Part shown: positions 18,744-27,389 of the stretch, in pieces
How positions within the stretch are numbered: position 1 is the stretch's first letter
Layout: the number at the start of each line of letters is the position of its first letter
DNA from: a virus
Length of the DNA: 64,000 nt
IMG/VR virus record: IMGVR_UViG_3300025872_004375
Coordinates: 17,485 to 81,484 of that record
Reading direction: 5' to 3' (one strand)
Program-made: the position numbers and the translations under genes
The notes under the pieces: generated by a model
Seen by the model: the letters and a program-made list of their open reading frames with translations, nothing else
Database searches by the model: none
What the model was told of the DNA's origin: nothing

Positions 18744-20576
18744 TCACGCAGAAGTAACGACGACGTCATTCGCCGGGTATCTAATCTCAAAGATCCCACC
18801 TTGGGGTGGGAGTATTATCCCGCGAGAAGTCGCGTTTTCCATGTCGTAAGTATAGTTCGAGTACACAGAGTCATCTATTGTGCCAGATTTGTTAGTGAAC
18901 TCTAGCGAGACAAGAGAAAGAACTCCCGGCGTGTTTATGATCGCGCTAGTTACGTCAGCGATGATAATCGGTTGATCGACTTGGAACAATCCAATGTTCA
19001 GCTGATTTCTAATCGCTTGACTAACAGATTGCAGGACTTCAAGAGAAATGTAGCTCGGAGCAATAATCACTGATGCCTTGACAGTGTAATTGACGATTGG
19101 TGAGTCAACGATGTCAACAGCATCAGAGATTAGACGAAGTTCATTCAGATAATTTCTCAAGTTGAGCTTTAGAGAGTCAGACGCTCTTGAAAGTCTGCCA
19201 GCTGTATCGTATCCAAGAACGTAAAGCTGCTTTGACAAAGGGTTGGCGGGATTGCTCCTGCATCCTGCTTTTGAAACTTTTCCGAATCTACTTGGAAGAG
19301 AGTAGACTCTTGCGATTAGATCTTCTTTTGTCACTACTCTCAATTGCGAATTTTTTGCAGCTGGTATTTGCATTCTAAGGTCTTCGATGCTCGGTTGACC
19401 AGCTCCGCCACTTGCAGCCTCACTGTTGATAACATCGATTGACGCTCTAACAGCTGATGCAATTGCGTTTGACGGAAGTCCAGGAAAAGCCATCGAAAGA
19501 GAAGAGATGCTTCTTATTGAGTTAGCAGAAACGTTGTGCAAAAGGCCGCCGCCATACTCGTAGACAATCGTTAGAGTAGTGTTAGAGGGAGCAACTCCAA
19601 GAGATTTAGAGCGCAGCAGGCTGTTCGGGTCTAAAGAGTACCTCGGGACTGAGCTTTTTCCGTACAGAGGTAACGCTAAGCTGGAAGGGTCAAGAACAGT
19701 TTTCTCGTCCAGCGAGTTATCTCCTCCTCCAAATGTCAGCGTTGTTTCACGTGTAGTGATATTTGTCGAGACCGTGAAGCGTCTTGGAGCAGGTATAACT
19801 TCAAGACTGTCACTCACAATGTTGTTGTCATACGAGTTGTTAGTGACTGAAGCGTACACAGTGTCCTGTGTTAAAGACTCTACTTCATAGTAGGAATTTC
19901 CCTCAGTGTCGATTACGCTGATTATCCTGGACACAGAAGGGTTAGGCAACGTCACAGCATAGAACGGGTTGTATCCTGAGGGTGTGCTAAAGGTAGCGGA
20001 TGCTCTAGTTGATGATGTAGCAATGACCTGCCTTGACAAGACGTAAGTCAGAGGGTTGCCGCTGTCGTCCGTCTCTCCTACTATCACTGTAGCCTTGAGA
20101 AATCCGTCCCTGTCTCTTTCGTTGAAGTTGAGATCATCGACAGTCGTGAAGGTTACTTGAGCAGAAGAAACTGCAACCGTTCCAGCCAAGACTATTGGTA
20201 GAGCATCGCTTTGGGGAACGTATCCATTGACAGTTGATACTGCTGGAACTTCGATCAAAAGAGTAAGCGTCACAGTCGCAGGGCTCGAACCCGTAATTTT
20301 GACGCCTGCATTTCGAAGATGTCTCTGTATATTCACGAGCTCTACAGAATCTGACCACGATAGTTCCGTGAACTGATGGTCAAGATAGTAGCTCATCGTA
20401 TCACCGACAGAAGCGGCCAGATCTATGAACATTCCACCAAGACCGGCTTCACTGAAATCCTTGATCTTGTCAGGGAAGAAAGTCTGAGCGTATCTGATGA
20501 GATCAGACCGCAAATCCTGAAAATCTTTCGATAGATAGCTTCTTTGCGGCTGATTAGTGTTGTTGCTTCCTGCCAT
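18744..20576 (-). CDS. Baseplate wedge protein, gp6/J-like
   Basis: This 610-residue protein has the signature of the Baseplate_J/T4 gp6 family. The N-terminus (YLSKDFQDLRSDLIRYA…FSEAGLGGMFIDLAASVGDTMSYYLD) is the characteristic opening of these wedge proteins. The C-terminal half (about 400-600) has the J-like core (…VVTKEDLIARVYSLPSRFGKV…LRNYLNELRLISDAVDIVDSPIVNY…VQAIRN..NIGLF). T4 gp6 is 660 aa, so the length fits. These proteins form the inner ring of the baseplate and bind gp25. The gp25-like gene is directly upstream with a one-base overlap. Confidence 0.9.
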   Translation of the reverse strand: MAGSNNTNQPQRSYLSKDFQDLRSDLIRYAQTFFPDKIKDFSEAGLGGMFIDLAASVGDTMSYYLDHQFTELSWSDSVELVNIQRHLRNAGVKITGSSPATVTLTLLIEVPAVSTVNGYVPQSDALPIVLAGTVAVSSAQVTFTTVDDLNFNERDRDGFLKATVIVGETDDSGNPLTYVLSRQVIATSSTRASATFSTPSGYNPFYAVTLPNPSVSRIISVIDTEGNSYYEVESLTQDTVYASVTNNSYDNNIVSDSLEVIPAPRRFTVSTNITTRETTLTFGGGDNSLDEKTVLDPSSLALPLYGKSSVPRYSLDPNSLLRSKSLGVAPSNTTLTIVYEYGGGLLHNVSANSIRSISSLSMAFPGLPSNAIASAVRASIDVINSEAASGGAGQPSIEDLRMQIPAAKNSQLRVVTKEDLIARVYSLPSRFGKVSKAGCRSNPANPLSKQLYVLGYDTAGRLSRASDSLKLNLRNYLNELRLISDAVDIVDSPIVNYTVKASVIIAPSYISLEVLQSVSQAIRNQLNIGLFQVDQPIIIADVTSAIINTPGVLSLVSLEFTNKSGTIDDSVYSNYTYDMENATSRGIILPPQGGIFEIRYPANDVVVTSA

Positions 20577-21058
20577 TAGCTCACCGTTGCGATTATAACT
20601 TCTATGAGTCTCTGCTTGCTGTTCAGCCCAGGAACGCTGTAAGTGACTCTAACTGCCACTTTTCCCGGTGTTGTGTACGTTTGTGGGATCTGCACGGTCT
20701 CAAACGTTTGTAGATTGACGAATGGCAAATACTTTCTTGCAGCAGTCCTTATGCGATTAATCGCCTCGAAGTCACCCTCTTCAGTCCCAAGCTCAAAAGC
20801 GATTTCTCTCAAATTTGCCCCGTAATCATGACGGAAGATCCTTTCACCGTGATTTGTCAGAATCAAATTGCGCAGATTGTCGCTAACCGTGTCTTCAAGA
20901 CTGTAGTGCATCTTAAAGAGACCGTCTTTCTCAAGACCAGACTCAAGAGGAGTTTTTATTCCTATCGGTGTACTCTCTACACCGGCTACAGAACGAGACT
21001 TGTATTCGACGTCGGTCTCTCCAACAGAGCTGAAATCGTATTTTTTCGCGTCTGCCAT
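20576..21058 (-). CDS. Baseplate wedge protein, gp25/GpW-like
   Basis: This 160-residue protein matches the GPW_gp25 family, a lysozyme-like fold without required catalytic residues that closes the inner baseplate ring and nucleates the sheath. The core is visible at about residues 50-110: LEDTVSDNLRNLILTNHGERIFRHDYGANLREIAFE and then …AINRIRTAARKYLPFVNL. The family is usually about 130 aa, so there is a roughly 35-residue N-terminal extension. It is coupled to the gp6-like gene immediately downstream, as in T4-type baseplate operons. Confidence 0.9.
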   Translation of the reverse strand: MADAKKYDFSSVGETDVEYKSRSVAGVESTPIGIKTPLESGLEKDGLFKMHYSLEDTVSDNLRNLILTNHGERIFRHDYGANLREIAFELGTEEGDFEAINRIRTAARKYLPFVNLQTFETVQIPQTYTTPGKVAVRVTYSVPGLNSKQRLIEVIIATVS

Positions 21059-21093
21059 TCGACCTCCAAGATTAGGTATGCGTAATCACGAGT

Positions 21094-21348
21094 TCATGAT
21101 GAGCCTGGAGCAACTGTTGACGCAACTACCGGGTAAGTAGTTGCTGTTCCTACCACAGGGATGCCAGGATTGATAGTTACTGTGATGCTAGTGACATACG
21201 CGTCTACTGCGCTGGCGATGTCTGCAGACAGTTGATTGATAATCGCTTCAGGGTCAGCTCCATCCTTCGAGCCGTTGTCCTTGGCATCGATGAAAGCTTG
21301 CTTGATCGTCTGCTGCATAGTAGCTTTTCCAGTTGCAATGATGGGCAT
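21094..21348 (-). CDS. Small baseplate-region protein, 84 aa
   Basis: This is an 84-residue protein with a helical N-terminal half (MQQTIKQAFIDAKD…EAIINQLSADIASAVDAYV) and a Thr/Val/Pro-rich C-terminal beta half. It sits between the spike-like and gp25-like genes. No family is recognised. Proteins of this size and design occur at this spot in other myoviruses as uncharacterised baseplate or tip components. Its start abuts the upstream stop. 35 nt separate it from the gp25-like gene. Confidence 0.7.
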   Translation of the reverse strand: MPIIATGKATMQQTIKQAFIDAKDNGSKDGADPEAIINQLSADIASAVDAYVTSITVTINPGIPVVGTATTYPVVASTVAPGSS

Positions 21349-22770
21349 TTACTCTCCAAAGATTCTCTTTGACTTGAGGTTCGGTATCTCACCCTCTCTA
21401 GACTCCATAGCGCTCTTCAAAGTCGATGCTGCTTGGTTCAGTTGCACTGACGGAGCTCCGTAGCCAGGTGTAGTGTGTGTACTGACAGTGTCGCAAAATG
21501 ACTTCACGTCTGCTATGATAGCCTTTAGCAGATCTTCAAGTTGCTTGTACCTGACGTAGGGTTGGGAAGTTCCTGGTGCGTCAGAGTCTCCTTCCTCAAG
21601 ACCACCATCTGCAGAGGACCTTCCGAGATGAATCTCCTTTGCAGAAATCTGCAGGATCCCGTCGGGGCTCATCACTATTGCAGAGAGATCGTCATCTTTT
21701 GCGCCTTCTTTGATGATTCTAATCGAACCATTTACGCTTCTGTCAACGTCAGATCTCGCAATGAAGCGAAGATGATCTGCCTTCACAGCGACTGATGCTC
21801 CTGAGTAATCTATCGGAGGCTCTGCAGTTTCAAACGTCGACGGAGTAGAATTGAGAGTGTTGAAATTGTAATCGACGTCAGTTTGCTGCGACACATAAAC
21901 TCTAGCAGCGTCATCAAGAAAGTCTGGGTCTCCCTCTGTGGGAGAAATGCTCTCAAAGTCCGCAATCCTCTTAGAGACTTCAGTGAAATTTCTTCTATTC
22001 AATCTTACCGGAGGAAGAGTCCTACCTTCAACCTCTCCTGTCGAGAGCCACCTCGACCTACCAGCGACAATATCAATCGTTCCAGAAAAACTTGCGGGTG
22101 ACTCAGCTGAAGCTGGAGTCGGACTCTCTCCCGGGTCCTGCTCTACTGCCCAACCGTGATCAGTTGTTAGTGCGATCGTGGCGTTATTCGAACCTTGCAT
22201 GACCAGATCACCAGGGCGCTTTATGTACCTCGGAACGGGTTCAAAGACAGTCTGAGACAAAGACTGACTTGTACCAGAGAGTATGAGATCGTAGCTGTTC
22301 CCTTCTGGGGTCTTGGCTAGAGAGATGTTTGGAAAATCATCGACAGCCGGCGGCGAGGGCACTAATCCCACTTTTGTTGCAGTCGTAGACTCTTGCTTTG
22401 AGTCAGAATTGTTTCTGTCAAAGTGTGAGAAATTGACGTCCTCAGATGTCTCATCACCGTGGACCCTTGAAATCCAGTACCCTATGCTGGTACCGTCTCT
22501 GTCAAAGATGACCCAGACCATCTCAGACGGCTTCACGGGCATTGATATGTGAGATGAGAAAAATGGATAACAAAGAGTATACGAGCTGCCTGCCTGGTCA
22601 GCGCCACGTGTAACTCTTCTAACTACAACGCTTCCCCTGGGTATTCTTTCGAGAGGAACAGATATCTTTGCGGCGGTGAGCTGAGTCGCAATTTCTGACA
22701 GACTGTCTGGACCCGTATGGATCGCCGTTACGACTCCCTTCTCAAAAGTGACTTTGGAGAACTCTGACAT
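21349..22770 (-). CDS. Baseplate hub/central spike protein, gp5/GpV-like OB-fold
   Basis: This is a 473-residue protein. Residues about 45-115 (VVVRRVTRG…YTLCYPFFSSHISMPVKPSEMVWVIFDRDGTSIGYWISRV) look like the OB-fold of T4 gp5, P2 gpV and VgrG spike proteins. A long middle and a C-terminal helical tail (…VRYKQLEDLLKAIIADVKSFCDTV…) follow. No gp5-type lysozyme domain is apparent. Position directly before the gp25/gp6 genes supports a hub or spike role. The end of the ORF abuts the 84-aa gene. Confidence 0.75.
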   Translation of the reverse strand: MSEFSKVTFEKGVVTAIHTGPDSLSEIATQLTAAKISVPLERIPRGSVVVRRVTRGADQAGSSYTLCYPFFSSHISMPVKPSEMVWVIFDRDGTSIGYWISRVHGDETSEDVNFSHFDRNNSDSKQESTTATKVGLVPSPPAVDDFPNISLAKTPEGNSYDLILSGTSQSLSQTVFEPVPRYIKRPGDLVMQGSNNATIALTTDHGWAVEQDPGESPTPASAESPASFSGTIDIVAGRSRWLSTGEVEGRTLPPVRLNRRNFTEVSKRIADFESISPTEGDPDFLDDAARVYVSQQTDVDYNFNTLNSTPSTFETAEPPIDYSGASVAVKADHLRFIARSDVDRSVNGSIRIIKEGAKDDDLSAIVMSPDGILQISAKEIHLGRSSADGGLEEGDSDAPGTSQPYVRYKQLEDLLKAIIADVKSFCDTVSTHTTPGYGAPSVQLNQAASTLKSAMESREGEIPNLKSKRIFGE

Positions 22771-23130
22771 TCAACCCCCGATTGCGTCAAACATCTCATC
22801 GGGAGTCATCTTCTCTCCCTTCTCCGCCGCAGAGATCATGTCAGCGAGCTTGATGAGCTGCTCATTGCACTTGCCCATCCTCTCAAGATACCTAACCAGC
22901 ATAGGGCCCATTGCGACGTGTTCTTGAGCGCTTCCCGCCATTGACATGTAGAGCTGTACGTAAAGAGCATGAGCTGACTCTCTGTCAGTGACGGCATTCT
23001 GATAGATCTCCTTCCAGAGCATCTTCTTCTTGTCATCAGTAGTTGCAAGAGAGTCAAGAAGATCGCCAAACTCTTTGATTTTCTTGTTGCTACCCTCGAT
23101 CTTCTTCAGAAGTTCATCTGCTGAGCTCAC
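22771..23130 (-). CDS. Small helical protein between late sigma factor and spike gene, 119 aa
   Basis: This is a 119-residue, almost entirely alpha-helical protein with charged heptad-like stretches (LLKKIEGSNKKIKEFGDLLDSL…) and Met-rich helices (…MSMAGSAQEHVAMGPMLVRYLERM…). It overlaps the sigma-factor gene by 4 nt and abuts the spike gene. It could be a baseplate hub assembly factor in the sense of T4 gp51 or gp26, but I see no motif that proves this. Functional call left open. Confidence 0.7.
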   Translation of the reverse strand: MSSADELLKKIEGSNKKIKEFGDLLDSLATTDDKKKMLWKEIYQNAVTDRESAHALYVQLYMSMAGSAQEHVAMGPMLVRYLERMGKCNEQLIKLADMISAAEKGEKMTPDEMFDAIGG

Positions 23131-23855
23131 AGGATTCCTCCCTCATCGCTAACGATGTCCTTATAGTGTCTGCGAATCACCGCCATCGCTAAAGAAAGCT
23201 GCTTTTGATTTACACTCGCTATTTCCCTGACGTAGAGAAAGACTGCTCTCTTGCTGAGCAGGTCGATCTCATCAGCGTTCTGGAAGACCATCCTCAGCGC
23301 AGTCATGGTTGACTTTTCGTGCTCCTCTGTCAGTCTCTTCTCGATCTTATCAAGAACTTTCAAGATCAAGTCCTTTCGACCAGCGTCGATTAGAATGTCA
23401 TCAGGAGACTGTATAATGCTGTGGTTCGATATGGTTCGCCTGTCGGCTTGAGAGAGCCTCGTTACGTCCTCGATCGAAACGCTTCTGATTCCGTCCTTCG
23501 TCCTCTTCTTTGAGTGTATGATCAGCCAGTTCCTGGCGACAACGTTGAAGTAAGAGAAAGCTTTCGTGCCTCGACTGGGGTCGAACTTGTGCATGTTCTC
23601 ATACAGAAAGCAGACGCAGTCAGACTTGACTTCGTGAACGCTGTCTGCTCCCTTTGCAAAACCGTAAATGTATATGAGATTCTCAACGAGCTTGTTGAAA
23701 GCCGGCATAATCTCGTCAACGTAGATCTTCTCTTTCGTCTTGGAGTCTTCCTCAGAACGGTACTTGACCATCGAGTCTTGCACTTCAGGTCCAAAATAAA
23801 GCTGCTTTGGCTCAGCCTGCTTGGATGAAGAGACTGTTCTCTTTCTACCCCTCAT
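23127..23855 (-). CDS. Late-transcription sigma factor, gp55-like
   Basis: This is a sigma-70-family protein of about 242 aa. The best start is the ATG at 23855, preceded by GAGGAGGAG with 5-6 nt spacing; a TTG at 23870 would add 5 residues. Residues about 80-140 (KSDCVCFLYENMHKFDPSRGTKAFSYFN and VVARNWLIIHSKKR) form a region-2-like segment typical of T4 gp55 late sigma factors, which direct host RNA polymerase to late promoters (TATAAATA type). No complete region 4 is apparent, as in gp55. It lies at the head of the baseplate genes. TATACATA boxes elsewhere in the window would be possible targets. Confidence 0.85.
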   Translation of the reverse strand: MRGRKRTVSSSKQAEPKQLYFGPEVQDSMVKYRSEEDSKTKEKIYVDEIMPAFNKLVENLIYIYGFAKGADSVHEVKSDCVCFLYENMHKFDPSRGTKAFSYFNVVARNWLIIHSKKRTKDGIRSVSIEDVTRLSQADRRTISNHSIIQSPDDILIDAGRKDLILKVLDKIEKRLTEEHEKSTMTALRMVFQNADEIDLLSKRAVFLYVREIASVNQKQLSLAMAVIRRHYKDIVSDEGGIL

Positions 23856-24135
23856 CAGTCTCCTCCTCAATGTTAGCTATACTTCCCGCGACGCGCAGGA
23901 TGGCTTCTCTGCAACCTTTCACGTCATCAACGACTCTCTTGATCTCTGGTGAATCAAAGAAGATCGGGATCTCAAGGACTTTTGAGATAGAGCGATACCG
24001 CTCATCGAGTATCTCGAGAGCGGCCTCAATCTCATCTTCAACTTTCAAGATGATCTTCGAGAACTTCCAGAGGTAGTAAGTAGCAAAACCAAGAGCAGCC
24101 GTCTCAACGATTAGGAGCGCAGAAAGGAAGTACAT
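23845..24135 (-). CDS. Small N-terminally membrane-anchored helical protein
   Basis: This is a roughly 96-residue protein. Residues 2-23 (YFLSALLIVETAALGFATYYLW) form one strong transmembrane helix, followed by charged amphipathic helices (…EDEIEAALEILDERYRSISKVLE…). The ATG at 24135 overlaps the stop of the preceding glycosyltransferase as TGATG; a GTG one codon earlier is also possible. The gene ends inside the start of the sigma-factor gene (11-nt overlap). Function unknown; single-pass inner-membrane topology is inferred. Confidence 0.75.
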   Translation of the reverse strand: MYFLSALLIVETAALGFATYYLWKFSKIILKVEDEIEAALEILDERYRSISKVLEIPIFFDSPEIKRVVDDVKGCREAILRVAGSIANIEEETDEG

Positions 24136-25292
24136 CACAGCAAGTCTCCAAGCTCTTTATCATATCGAGCTGAGACTGCTTCGAATGAATACTCATCCCT
24201 AATCCGCTTACCAAGCTCAGTCGCCCACTGTTTCGGAACGACCCGGGATTCAACGAACTTCTTGGCCCTCTTCTTGAAATCTTCCTCCTTCGGCTGCGCC
24301 CACCTCGCTCCCTTGACAAAGATTTCGTTGTCGACCCTGCTCTCAGGAATCTCAGAGAGCGTGTAATCGACTCCAATGTGCTTGCCGAGCCTCATGAAGT
24401 CCATGTGACCCGACCAATCAGTGCAAATGATAGGGAGATCACACGCAGCAGCCTCAAGAATCGGAAGCCCATAACCCTCTCCCTTTGTCAATGTAAGAAG
24501 AGCGTTGATCTTCTTTGACTTGTAGAGAGAGATGATCTCTTTCGTTGTCATTTCTCCGTTGAGTAAGTGGACTCTTGGGAAGAGACCTTTTCTCACTTCA
24601 CTCACCAGCGTCTTGAAGATGTTGGTGAGTTGAGCTCTGTGAATCGAACAGTTAGTTCCCAAGTTAGACTTGATCACAAGAGAGACGTCCTTCCTGTCCT
24701 TGAACTCCTCGCAGAACCACTTCACGGCGTAAAAGATGTTCTTCCTATCAATCTCGGGTCTCATGCCAGTGAGCTGCCCGACCATCAAGAAGTTGGTCAT
24801 TGTCTCAATTTCTGGTAGTTCCAACCCATCATTCACAGTGAAGACCTCGTCTGGAAAAGACTCAGGAACGACTCTTGTATCAACACTAAGATTGCCACTC
24901 TTCTGAAGAACTTCCTTGCAGAAAGAAGATGGGACTACGACTCTCTCCATCCTATTGCACGCTTCTACCCACGCTGGATTGCACTTGTCTGTTTCAACGA
25001 TCGCAGACATTCCTACGTTAATGGCGCCCTCAACCCTTTGCCACTCATTCGGAAGTTGCAAGGAGATGATAACATCTGGCTGTCTCTGCGGAGACCCCGT
25101 CTTTTTCATGATCTCACTAATCAGTCCATCCTCCGCTTCTGGATTCACATGCCAGCTTGTAATACCCCAGGGCAGAAGATCAACAGTGAGATCAACGTTC
25201 TTCGAGTTTAGCCAGCGAAAGATCTGTCTTGCATGCGTTCCGTAACCAGAAATTGAGAGAGCAGGAGCTCTCAACACGACGCTCTTTCTCAT
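24135..25292 (-). CDS. Glycosyltransferase, GT4-like
   Basis: This glycosyltransferase is about 385 aa from an ATG at 25292, which overlaps the previous stop as ATGA and has GGAAGGTGG upstream. The C-terminal half carries the GT-B/GT4 donor-site pattern (…INALLTLTKGEGYGLPILEAAACDLPIICTDWSGHMDF…, about residues 265-315), with the E-x7-E-type pair GEGYGLPILEAA. The N-terminal half (…SISGYGTHARQIFRWL…) is the acceptor-side Rossmann domain. It is the last enzyme of the glycan cassette and sits next to a second GT4. Donor and acceptor sugars cannot be told from sequence. Confidence 0.85.
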   Translation of the reverse strand: MRKSVVLRAPALSISGYGTHARQIFRWLNSKNVDLTVDLLPWGITSWHVNPEAEDGLISEIMKKTGSPQRQPDVIISLQLPNEWQRVEGAINVGMSAIVETDKCNPAWVEACNRMERVVVPSSFCKEVLQKSGNLSVDTRVVPESFPDEVFTVNDGLELPEIETMTNFLMVGQLTGMRPEIDRKNIFYAVKWFCEEFKDRKDVSLVIKSNLGTNCSIHRAQLTNIFKTLVSEVRKGLFPRVHLLNGEMTTKEIISLYKSKKINALLTLTKGEGYGLPILEAAACDLPIICTDWSGHMDFMRLGKHIGVDYTLSEIPESRVDNEIFVKGARWAQPKEEDFKKRAKKFVESRVVPKQWATELGKRIRDEYSFEAVSARYDKELGDLL

Positions 25293-26563
25293 ATCGACAC
25301 CACCTTCCAGTTCCTGGACTTTTTCTTCTTCCACTCATCAATCAAGTTGCCAAGAGTTTCGTGCCACATGTCGATGGTATTTTGAAGGGAGAACTCGCTC
25401 TCTACGTAACTCTTCGCCTTCTCTCCAAGATTCTTTCTCCCCTCTGACCCCATCTCATAGAGCTTCAAGATTCCCTCTGCTACAGTTTCATTGGTAACGT
25501 AGTCTTCGTAGATGTACGGGACCTGCTGGCTCCCTACGAGAGTTTTCATTTCAACGGGCAATGCGACCCCATTCTCAGTCCCATCCCTATGATCAACGAC
25601 TTGACGAGTCAAACCGCCTGTCTTGAGAGCAACGATTGGCTTACCCACACTCATTGCCTCGAGTGTAGAAAGTCCGAAACCCTCTGCAAAAGAAATGTTT
25701 AGAGTAAAATCTGAGATATTGTAGAGAACATTCATCTTCTGGAACTCTATTCTCTCAGCAGAAAATGTAACGTTGTTCTCTACGCCGAGCATCTTTGAAA
25801 CTTCGATAAGATTCGGTCCTTCCTGATCAAGAGGATCAGTGTGCATAAGAAGAGTGGCGTTCTTATGACCGTGTTTGGATTGCAGCTTATCGAGGAACAG
25901 TTTCCATGATTCAATGACGTCTGCAGGCCTCTTTCTCCTCGCATTGCGATTATTCCAGAAGCCTACAAAATGATCAGCTCTTCCCGGGCCGAGGAGCTGA
26001 GTCTTCCAGTTCTTGACATCTGCTTCTGGCAGAATGTGGAATATCTCAGTGGGGACTGCGTGGGGAATGAAGTTCGTCTTTTCGGGGAACATTGACTTAC
26101 AGATCTCATATGTCAGATGTGAGTGGCAGTTGATGAGATCAGTTGCCTCGTACATGTAACGATTGAACTCAGGTGCAGGGTGATTATCCCACACATGCCA
26201 CCAAGCGATGGGACAAACCTGGTGGATCTCGTCCTCCATCTCAAATAACCAAGTGAAGAATCGAGGGTCAGTGAAGATGAGAATTGCGTCTGGTTTCTCA
26301 GTCGCTAGAGTTACTCGCAGTAGGTTGCGATCTCCGAAGCCATCGATGGGCTTTATGATGAGATCTTCATTCACTGCGATAGTTTCGTAATTTGCGTGCT
26401 TTAGTGCAGCGCCAAACTGGCGGAAGGACCATCCGCCTTTCTGTATGAGACCCGTCAAGAGGTGTCTCGTTTGTGTACCAACTCCGCTCGTTGAGAGAGC
26501 GTGGTCAGACAGAACTAGTACTTTCTTCTTTTGCAAGTTTGCCTCACGTATGATATCATCCAC
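25289..26563 (-). CDS. Glycosyltransferase, GT4 family
   Basis: This 424-residue GT-B enzyme opens with VLVLSDHALSTSGVGTQTRHLLTGL, a glycine-rich loop of the N-terminal Rossmann fold. The C-terminal domain has …NISFAEGFGLSTLEAMSVGKPIVALKTGGLTRQVVDH… (about residues 290-325), the retaining GT4 nucleotide-sugar signature. It is coupled to the next glycosyltransferase through ATGA, so both probably act on the same glycan. It resembles mannosyl- or glucosyltransferases of LPS/capsule loci, but the specificity is unknown. Confidence 0.87.
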   Translation of the reverse strand: MDDIIREANLQKKKVLVLSDHALSTSGVGTQTRHLLTGLIQKGGWSFRQFGAALKHANYETIAVNEDLIIKPIDGFGDRNLLRVTLATEKPDAILIFTDPRFFTWLFEMEDEIHQVCPIAWWHVWDNHPAPEFNRYMYEATDLINCHSHLTYEICKSMFPEKTNFIPHAVPTEIFHILPEADVKNWKTQLLGPGRADHFVGFWNNRNARRKRPADVIESWKLFLDKLQSKHGHKNATLLMHTDPLDQEGPNLIEVSKMLGVENNVTFSAERIEFQKMNVLYNISDFTLNISFAEGFGLSTLEAMSVGKPIVALKTGGLTRQVVDHRDGTENGVALPVEMKTLVGSQQVPYIYEDYVTNETVAEGILKLYEMGSEGRKNLGEKAKSYVESEFSLQNTIDMWHETLGNLIDEWKKKKSRNWKVVSI

Positions 26564-26591
26564 ACGTGAGGCCAGCAGTTAAGGATAAGTA

Positions 26592-27389
26592 TTACGGTAG
26601 ACAGATTCCAGCCTTGCGATAGTCGCATAAATCGCAGGCGTACTTGTTCTTCATGAACTTGCCACGGCGGACGCCGCTCACCATGTTCTTGACGAGCTTC
26701 TCACCCCTCTCCATGGGCTTTGGACCGACTGAGATATCATATCGAGCAATCGTAGAACCGGCCTTTGCACCCTTCTTCAACACTACGAATGCGCAGCCAA
26801 CGTCTCGGCTCTGTAGATCCAGCTTACGAAGAAGGTAAGACTTGTAGAGCCACAGCTGTGCGAGGACGAGCTCATCTTCCAGCTTCTCCCGACGCCATCC
26901 ATACGCTGGGCCTGTCTTCCAGTCGAGAATCCAGATCTTCCACTTGGTCTTCTCCTCGTTGAGAGGAGCCCTGATGACAGAGTCCACAAATCCCTTGAAC
27001 TTTATGGTCTCTTCCTCAGGAATGTCCTCATAAAGAGGGAGCTCTGCACCGAGGAGCTCCCAACCAGGATGTTCGTTCTCCAACCAATCTGGGAAATCCG
27101 TGAGGATGTTGAGCGCCCACGTCTTCCACTTCTCGACATCAGGACGATTCTTCGCAGACCAGTCGTCCTCGATGAGTTTCAGGACTGCGGGAATGTCCAT
27201 TGCCCGAGTCTTCAGGTAGTTCTCCACTCCGGAGTGCACATGCTTGCCGAAGTCAGCGTGGATCCAATCCTGGTCAGGAAGCTGAACCTTGTCTACATAG
27301 GAGAGCTTGTGCTTCCATCCACAGGAAGTCCAGCAAGCGACTTCAGAGTAAGAGACGTGCGGCTTGCCAGTGGGAAACTCAGAGCTCAT
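26592..27389 (-). CDS. PD-(D/E)XK nuclease, RecB/Cas4-like
   Basis: This is a 265-residue nuclease of the RecB/AddB/Cas4 kind. A conserved N-terminal YSEVACWTSCGWKHKL gives the Cys-containing helix. The core shows IWILDWKTG (the D…(E/D)XK catalytic motif, about residues 150-160) and a QLWLYKSYLLR helix. The C-terminus has CDLCDYRKAGIC. The Cys near residue 19-23 plus the three terminal Cys residues are arranged like the Fe-S cluster of Cas4 and AddB proteins. Probable role: DNA end processing in phage replication or recombination. It is an odd resident inside a glycan cassette and overlaps the mutase gene by 11 nt. Confidence 0.85.
   Translation of the reverse strand: MSSEFPTGKPHVSYSEVACWTSCGWKHKLSYVDKVQLPDQDWIHADFGKHVHSGVENYLKTRAMDIPAVLKLIEDDWSAKNRPDVEKWKTWALNILTDFPDWLENEHPGWELLGAELPLYEDIPEEETIKFKGFVDSVIRAPLNEEKTKWKIWILDWKTGPAYGWRREKLEDELVLAQLWLYKSYLLRKLDLQSRDVGCAFVVLKKGAKAGSTIARYDISVGPKPMERGEKLVKNMVSGVRRGKFMKNKYACDLCDYRKAGICLP

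Noticed and set aside
20134-20358. Minus-strand 74-codon frame inside the gp6-like gene
   Set aside because: Cys/Ser-rich shadow frame inside a well-supported baseplate gene.
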